Below, in pieces: positions 30,558 to 36,044 of a stretch of DNA of 36,044 nucleotides. Made by a program: the position numbers and the translations under genes. The DNA lies in assembly GCA_002050455.1 (NCBI GenBank), contig MWZA01000222.1:1-36044 (forward strand), in the 5' to 3' direction. The notes below the pieces were generated by a model. It did no database searches. It saw only the letters and a program-made list of their open reading frames with translations, and had not been told where the DNA came from. This DNA comes from Acidobacteria bacterium 5-1. GTDB lineage: Bacteria > Acidobacteriota > Blastocatellia > Pyrinomonadales > Pyrinomonadaceae. Each line of letters starts with the position of its first letter. Position 1 is the stretch's first letter.

Positions 30558-32842
30558 TGAAGCGTTTTAGCCCTTTAATCTCAAGCTATGTGGTGCAATC
30601 CATCTTGCCCTATCTGGTCTTTTCGTGGCTATTATTAAGCGTTATTCTTTTTGTCCAACAAGCCAGCCGTTTCTCCGATATTTTTTTTAGCGCGAATATT
30701 CCTAAAAACTTAGTTTGGCAACTGACGCTCGCGCTTGTGCCGAATGTTATTACCTTTACTTGTCCGATGGCGGTTTTGGTCGGAGTTATCATCGGACTGT
30801 CAAAGATGCAGGGCGACAGCGAACTGGTTGCCGTCCGCGCCGCCGGAGTCGGGAATTTTCAGATTACTTTTCCAATTCTTGTGATAGGCATTTTGCTTTC
30901 ATTTTTTGCATTTTTTATCAACTTAAACGGCGTTCCTTTTGCCGCGCGGATTGTTCGCAAAGTAGCTTTGCAAACCGCACTTTATAAGCTCGAATCACCT
31001 ATCGAACCCGGAGTTTTTAACACTGAAATAAATGGCTACACAATTTATGCCAAAGACGGAGATTTGGAACAGGGAACTTGGAAAAATATTTTTATTTATA
31101 ATGAAGATAAATCAAATGGCTTAGCGCGTCTGATAACTTCAAAAAGTGGTCGAATTGATACGAGTGAAAACAGGTCAGAATTGGTTTTGGAAAAGGCGAA
31201 TGTCAATACATTTTCAACCGAAAAAGAGGCAGAAAAATTTATTTCTGAAAATGTCGGTCAGATTCGAATAGCGATTGAAACAAAACGTTCCGAAATAATT
31301 GAAAAACTTAGTAAAAGTGAAGGAGCACCCGAAGAATTGGGCTTGAGAGAACTTGCCCAACTGGCAAAAACAAAAGAAGGAAAAGAAAAAACCGAGGCAC
31401 AGATTCTTTGGCAAAGAAGAATAATTCTTTCAATAACACCTATAATTTTTGCTTTGCTGGGAACGGCTTTGGTTTTAAGATTTAACCGCGGCGGAAAAGG
31501 CTTCGGTATTTTTTTAGCACTTGTTAGTTTAGTCATATATTATCTGCTCGCACTTTTGGGTGAACAACTTGCCAGGACCAATCAAATCAGTGTTTTAACT
31601 TCAAGTCTTCTTCCGGTATTAGTTAGTTTCTTTTTTATTTTCTGGTTTTTTCTCTCAACCCGCTTTATATTAAAAAAAAATGTTAGCGATATCGGGAAAC
31701 AATTTAAGATAAGTTTTCCGTCAAATCTAAAAGAAGGTTCAGCACGAAATTATTATATTGATTTAACAACCGGCATTTTAGATTTGGATATTGTCTTAAA
31801 TCTACTCAAGTATTTTTTTCTGACGTTTGGCTTCTTGACAACAATCTATATGATTTTTACGGCATTTGAACTTTGGAAATTTGCCGGAGAAATCAATAAT
31901 GGAATCTCACTTTTAATCCGCTATCTTTTATTTTTGATACCTTTTATCTATATTCAACTCGCACCGTCCGCCCTGATGATAGCGACTCTGGCGACATTCG
32001 TTATCAAATCCAGACAAAACGAAATTGTTAGCTGGACTGCCGCCGGTCAAAGCGTTTATCGGCTTTTTCTCCCCTGTTTTGTTTTAATGATTTTTTTAGG
32101 CGTGGTAAATTGGGGAATACAAGAATGGGTTGCGCCAAAAACAAATGTTATTCAAGACGAATTACGCGCTCAGATTCGCGGTCGCGGAGTTTTGCTGAGC
32201 AAAACGGGGAAAAATTGGGTTGCTAATGACAAAAGAATCTATTCATTTGAACTAGGGGAAAACAAAAGCGGAACAAATCAAACCGTAAAAAATCTAACAA
32301 TTTATGAATTTTCTGATGATAGTTCAAAACTTCAAACTATTTTTAAATCAGCGACAGCAAATTGGGAAAAAGATAAGATTAAATTATTGGACAATACGGA
32401 AAAAACCGTTTGGAGCGATGGCAAGGCAAGTATTACACAAATTTCAGATGTTGAAATTAAAGAAAGCTCAAACCCATTTAACTCATTAAATGATAAACCG
32501 AACCATCTCACCACAAAAGAAACTAAGGAACAGATTAATAATAGCGAATCAGAAACAGAACAGAGAATTTACGAAGTTGCTCTTGAAAAAAAGACGACAA
32601 CGCCTTTTCTGCCTCTCGTAATTACACTCTTTACAGCACCCTTTGCTTTATCTTTAAGCCGAAAGGGTAAAGTGAGAACGATTAGTTATGCGATTGCGAT
32701 TTGGCTGCTGTTTATAGGTATTACAACCATCTTTGAACAATTTGGATTAAATGGTTTTCTTGCGCCCGAGACAGCCGTTTGGAGTCCGCTTTTATTGTTC
32801 TCGATGTTGGGCATTTTTTTATTATCAAAAGTCAAAACCTAA
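30557..32842 (+). CDS. LptF-LptG fusion, lipopolysaccharide export permease
   Basis: A 761-residue protein made of two YjgP/YjgQ (LptF/LptG) units in tandem. In most bacteria LptF and LptG are separate proteins pairing around one LptB dimer in LptB2FG. Unit 1 (about 1-375) has a membrane part with VPNVITFTCPMAVLVGVIIG and SELVAVRAAGVGNFQITFPI, a periplasmic beta-jellyroll, and a second membrane part with SITPIIFALLGTALVLRFNR. Unit 2 (about 410-761) repeats this with LAPSALMIATLATFVIKSRQ, NEIVSWTAAGQSVYRLFLP, a jellyroll with TGKNWVANDKRIYSFEL, and final helices with SLSRKGKVRTISYAIAIWL. Residues 376-410 form the linker. It overlaps recO by one base. Translation in one chain fixes a 1:1 ratio. 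It implies an LPS-like outer-membrane lipid. Confidence 0.9.
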   Translation: MKRFSPLISSYVVQSILPYLVFSWLLLSVILFVQQASRFSDIFFSANIPKNLVWQLTLALVPNVITFTCPMAVLVGVIIGLSKMQGDSELVAVRAAGVGNFQITFPILVIGILLSFFAFFINLNGVPFAARIVRKVALQTALYKLESPIEPGVFNTEINGYTIYAKDGDLEQGTWKNIFIYNEDKSNGLARLITSKSGRIDTSENRSELVLEKANVNTFSTEKEAEKFISENVGQIRIAIETKRSEIIEKLSKSEGAPEELGLRELAQLAKTKEGKEKTEAQILWQRRIILSITPIIFALLGTALVLRFNRGGKGFGIFLALVSLVIYYLLALLGEQLARTNQISVLTSSLLPVLVSFFFIFWFFLSTRFILKKNVSDIGKQFKISFPSNLKEGSARNYYIDLTTGILDLDIVLNLLKYFFLTFGFLTTIYMIFTAFELWKFAGEINNGISLLIRYLLFLIPFIYIQLAPSALMIATLATFVIKSRQNEIVSWTAAGQSVYRLFLPCFVLMIFLGVVNWGIQEWVAPKTNVIQDELRAQIRGRGVLLSKTGKNWVANDKRIYSFELGENKSGTNQTVKNLTIYEFSDDSSKLQTIFKSATANWEKDKIKLLDNTEKTVWSDGKASITQISDVEIKESSNPFNSLNDKPNHLTTKETKEQINNSESETEQRIYEVALEKKTTTPFLPLVITLFTAPFALSLSRKGKVRTISYAIAIWLLFIGITTIFEQFGLNGFLAPETAVWSPLLLFSMLGIFLLSKVKT

Positions 32843-32844
32843 AA

Positions 32845-32869
32845 AAAGCGAAGTGTTTAGCTTCGCTTT
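32845..32869. terminator. bidirectional intrinsic terminator between lptFG and ahcY
   Basis: The 9-bp stem AAAGCGAAG/CTTCGCTTT with a 7-nt loop is preceded by A and followed by T. On the plus strand five T in a row close the stem; on the minus strand seven T do. It can end the recO-lptFG run and ahcY alike. Confidence 0.9.
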
Positions 32870-32891
32870 TTAGCTTAGATTTGGAAATTTT

Positions 32892-34175
<1,284 letters not shown>

Positions 34176-34214
34176 TTATCTTTTTTATATTAAATCTGAA
34201 TTGAATACAGAAAT

Positions 34215-34261
34215 GGCAAATGGTTAAGAGTAAATATTTTTAATTCACAAAACCATTTGCC
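34215..34261. repeat. 11-bp inverted repeat between metK and ahcY
   Basis: GGCAAATGGTT at 34215-34225 and AACCATTTGCC at 34251-34261 are exact reverse complements around a 25-nt AT-rich spacer. It lies 16 bp after the metK stop and 45 bp before ahcY. No T run follows on either strand. It could be a weak terminator, an mRNA structure in the ahcY leader, or a binding site. It does not match the SAH riboswitch pattern as I know it. Confidence 0.6.
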
Positions 34262-34277
34262 GTTGATAATTGAAAAG

Positions 34278-35441
34278 CTAGACATTTCCGTTGCTGGCAG
34301 TCAAAGCACCAAGCAAAGCGTCGGCTTTATCAGTTTTTTCCCAAGTAAATTCGTCGTTGGTGCGCCCGAAGTGTCCGAACTTGGCGGTCGCTTTATAAAT
34401 CGGACGGCGCAAATCGAGCGTTTCGATAATATCTTTCGGAGTCAGTTTAAAATTTTCTTTGACAATCTCAGAAAGTCTAACTTCGTCAACTCTGCCCGTG
34501 CCGTGCGTGTCAACTCGAACGGAAACCGGTTCAGCGACACCGATGGCGTAAGCGAGTTGGACGGTGCATTTTTCAGCTAAACCGGAAGCAACGATATTTT
34601 TAGCGATATAACGCGCCATATACGCGGCAGAACGGTCAACTTTTGTCGGGTCTTTGCCGGAAAATGCGCCGCCGCCGTGCGGTGCGTAACCGCCATAGGT
34701 GTCAACAATAATTTTGCGTCCGGTCAGACCGGCATCGCCCATCGGACCGCCGATGACAAAGCGTCCGGTCGGGTTAATATGATATTTTGTATTCTCGTCC
34801 AAAAGCTCGCCGGAAACTGTCGTTTTAATAACTTTCTCTAAAATATCAGCCCGCAGTTGTTCGGTGGTTACTTCTTCAGCGTGCTGGGTGGAAATGACGA
34901 CGGCATCAACGCGGAAAGGTCTGCCGTCACGATATTCAACCGTTACCTGCGATTTTCCGTCGGGTCGCAGATAGGGAAGTTCACCGCTGCGTCGCGCTTC
35001 CGACAAACGGCGCGTTAAATTATGCGCCAGTTGAATCGGAAGCGGCATTAATTCAGGGGTTTCGTTGCAGGCAAACCCGAACATTAAACCTTGATCGCCC
35101 GCGCCGCCCGTGTCCACTCCTTGCGCAATGTCAGGAGATTGTGTGCCGACAGCGTCAATGACGCTCAAAGTGTTGCAGTCGTAACCGAAACTAGCGTTGT
35201 TGTAGCCAATATCATCAATTGTGTCGCGGACTATTTTTTTATAATTAACGGTTGCGTTGGTGGTAATTTCGCCGGCGATAACGGCAAGACCGGTTGTAAC
35301 TAATGTTTCACAAGCGACTCTGCCGGTTGCGTCCTGCGCTAAAATAGCGTCAAGCACAGCATCGGAGATTTGGTCGGCGATTTTGTCCGGATGTCCTTCG
35401 GTTACAGATTCCGAAGTAAATAAAAAATTTGTGTTACTCAA
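34278..35441 (-). CDS. metK: S-adenosylmethionine synthase MetK
   Basis: A 387-residue enzyme that makes S-adenosylmethionine from methionine and ATP. Key motifs are [20 protein letters not shown] (the ATP-contact His in GHPDK at residues 16-20), [16 protein letters not shown], and the phosphate loop [19 protein letters not shown]. The frame is open to 35465, but the family starts with about ten residues before [11 protein letters not shown], so I start at TTG 35441, with AAAGGAG upstream. A TTG start at such a highly expressed gene is unusual. A promoter lies about 70 bp upstream. It is followed by ahcY on the same strand, the natural partner in the methyl cycle. Confidence 0.97.
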   Translation of the reverse strand: MSNTNFLFTSESVTEGHPDKIADQISDAVLDAILAQDATGRVACETLVTTGLAVIAGEITTNATVNYKKIVRDTIDDIGYNNASFGYDCNTLSVIDAVGTQSPDIAQGVDTGGAGDQGLMFGFACNETPELMPLPIQLAHNLTRRLSEARRSGELPYLRPDGKSQVTVEYRDGRPFRVDAVVISTQHAEEVTTEQLRADILEKVIKTTVSGELLDENTKYHINPTGRFVIGGPMGDAGLTGRKIIVDTYGGYAPHGGGAFSGKDPTKVDRSAAYMARYIAKNIVASGLAEKCTVQLAYAIGVAEPVSVRVDTHGTGRVDEVRLSEIVKENFKLTPKDIIETLDLRRPIYKATAKFGHFGRTNDEFTWEKTDKADALLGALTASNGNV

Positions 35442-35452
35442 TTTGTTTGTAA

Positions 35453-35459
35453 CTCCTTT
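35453..35459 (-). promoter_or_regulatory. ribosome-binding site deciding the TTG start of metK
   Basis: AAAGGAG on the minus strand lies 11 nt before TTG 35441. There is no ATG between it and the conserved [15 protein letters not shown] further upstream at 35465 would overlap this site and add residues with no family match. Confidence 0.65.
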
Positions 35460-35512
35460 ATACAAATATACAAAAAAAAAATTAAATCTTAAGGTAAGAT
35501 AACAAAAGGAAA

Positions 35513-35541
35513 ATTTTATCGTTTAATTTAGGACGTGTCAA
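35513..35541 (-). promoter_or_regulatory. promoter of metK
   Basis: On the minus strand TTGACA (35541-35536), a perfect -35, and TAAAAT (35518-35513), five of six for -10, have a 17-bp spacer. It would give a leader of about 65 nt to TTG 35441. The leader is AT-rich and shows no S-box, SAM-II or other known SAM riboswitch. Confidence 0.7.
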
Positions 35542-35704
35542 AAGCGGTTGGGAACTTATTTAGACTCTTATGCTGAATTTTGCCGCAATATGTAAAAAGG
35601 GAAGAAAATTAAAACAGATTAATTGCGTCCGATAATAAAGATTATGTTATTTATTTAATTATTTCACAGCTAAAGCCTAGTTATTTTTAATTGGCGAGTA
35701 ACAT

Positions 35705-36044
35705 TCACATTAAATCCAATTGCCATTTTTCGCCTTTCATCAATTTTAACTGTGTTTCCGAAATCTTCTGGCACAAATCTTCATCTTCTTCGCAATCTTT
35801 TTTGAGTGATTCGAGCTGCAGACGAAGCGCGGTCAATTGTTGTCCGAGATGGTCGTGCAGTTCGCGCGAGATGCGCTGACGTTCATCTTCCTGCGTGGTA
35901 ACGAGTTTGTGCAGCAGCGTCAGGCGGTTTTGTTCGATTTGCTTACGCTCGACTATTTCCGCTTGTAAGGTGAAATTGGCTTCAGCCAATTCGACCGTCC
36001 GCAATTGAACCTTTGTTTCCAAGCTTTCGTGCGCGAGTCGTAAT
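35705..36044 (-). CDS. sensor histidine kinase fragment (HisKA_3), cut by window edge and ending early
   Basis: A minus-strand frame enters from the right edge and stops at 35705 (112 residues visible). It shows a coiled-coil signalling helix (VELAEANFTLQAEIVERKQI), then the HisKA_3 dimerisation and phosphoacceptor segment ERQRISRELHDHLGQQLTAL, with the His of ELHDHLG as phosphorylation site. In NarL-type kinases a HATPase_c domain of about 100 residues follows. Here the frame ends 49 residues past that His, with KLMKGEKWQLDLM, and no HATPase motif is visible in any frame before metK. It is either a truncated kinase (pseudogene) or a natural short form. The stretch from 35466 to 35704 carries only the metK promoter. 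Confidence 0.7.
   Translation of the reverse strand, partial: LRLAHESLETKVQLRTVELAEANFTLQAEIVERKQIEQNRLTLLHKLVTTQEDERQRISRELHDHLGQQLTALRLQLESLKKDCEEDEDLCQKISETQLKLMKGEKWQLDLM

Noticed and set aside
35442-35704. Possible SAM riboswitch before metK
   Set aside because: The leader after the predicted promoter is about 65 nt, AT-rich and without S-box or SAM-II helices.

Overview
The window is about 36 kb of chromosomal, gene-dense bacterial DNA of moderately low GC. I place it, by inference, in the Acidobacteriota, most likely class Blastocatellia (Pyrinomonadaceae-like). The reasons are a secreted VWFA-related protein of the acidobacterial type, a six-module FG-GAP protein, an N-terminal zinc-ribbon membrane protein, an NHL-repeat/M23-like protein and a single-chain LptF-LptG protein. 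There is no phage, transposase, CRISPR array or rRNA. Most of the content is housekeeping, and the unusual material lies in small genes, intergenic palindromes and a few oddly built proteins.

Layout. 1-1370 (minus, running off the left edge): NHL-repeat protein with an M23-like tail. 1470-2066 (plus): DUF937 protein. 2173-2249 (minus): tRNA-Ala(CGC) with a clear terminator. 2370-6733 (minus): hutI-hutH, a low-affinity iron permease gene broken by one in-frame TAA, and murB. 6734-8474: a VWFA-related secreted protein flanked on each side by a long perfect inverted repeat. 8475-14505 (minus): alr, plsC-like, winged-helix/nuclease-like gene, mutS, yihY, tightly packed or overlapping. 14506-15794: FG-GAP protein between two inverted copies of a 19-bp element, plus a relic of a tiny gene. 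15795-21460 (minus): MarR regulator, ABC ATPase, UspA, alpha/beta hydrolase, DUF402 protein, ABC-2 permease, then an acyl-CoA carboxyltransferase; a consensus promoter lies in front of marR.

21592-21999 (plus): helical protein of unknown function. 22045-27088 (minus): hslV, hslU, fibronectin-III lipoprotein candidate, FAH-family enzyme, zinc-ribbon membrane protein and transaldolase, with a promoter before hslV and a terminator after the transaldolase. 27169-32842 (plus): C26 glutamine-amidotransferase-like hydrolase, NamZ/DUF1343 protein, a 27-aa gene, two small membrane proteins, recO and the lptF-lptG fusion, ending at a bidirectional terminator. 32892-35441 (minus): metK and ahcY, two steps of the methyl cycle, with a good promoter and a TTG start for metK. 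35705-36044 (minus, running off the right edge): the C-terminal end of a sensor kinase that stops right after its dimerisation/phosphoacceptor region.

How genes work together: hutH/hutI belong to histidine degradation (urocanase is not here); murB, alr and possibly namZ/C26 concern peptidoglycan; metK/ahcY make SAM and clear SAH; hslVU is a protease complex; lptFG is the membrane part of the lipopolysaccharide exporter. I found no obviously new multi-gene system. The best leads are the nuclease-like gene upstream of mutS, the tiny-gene family (29157 with a relic at 15757), the palindrome family, the LptF-LptG fusion and the split ABC exporter operon. All functional calls come from reading the sequence without database searches.
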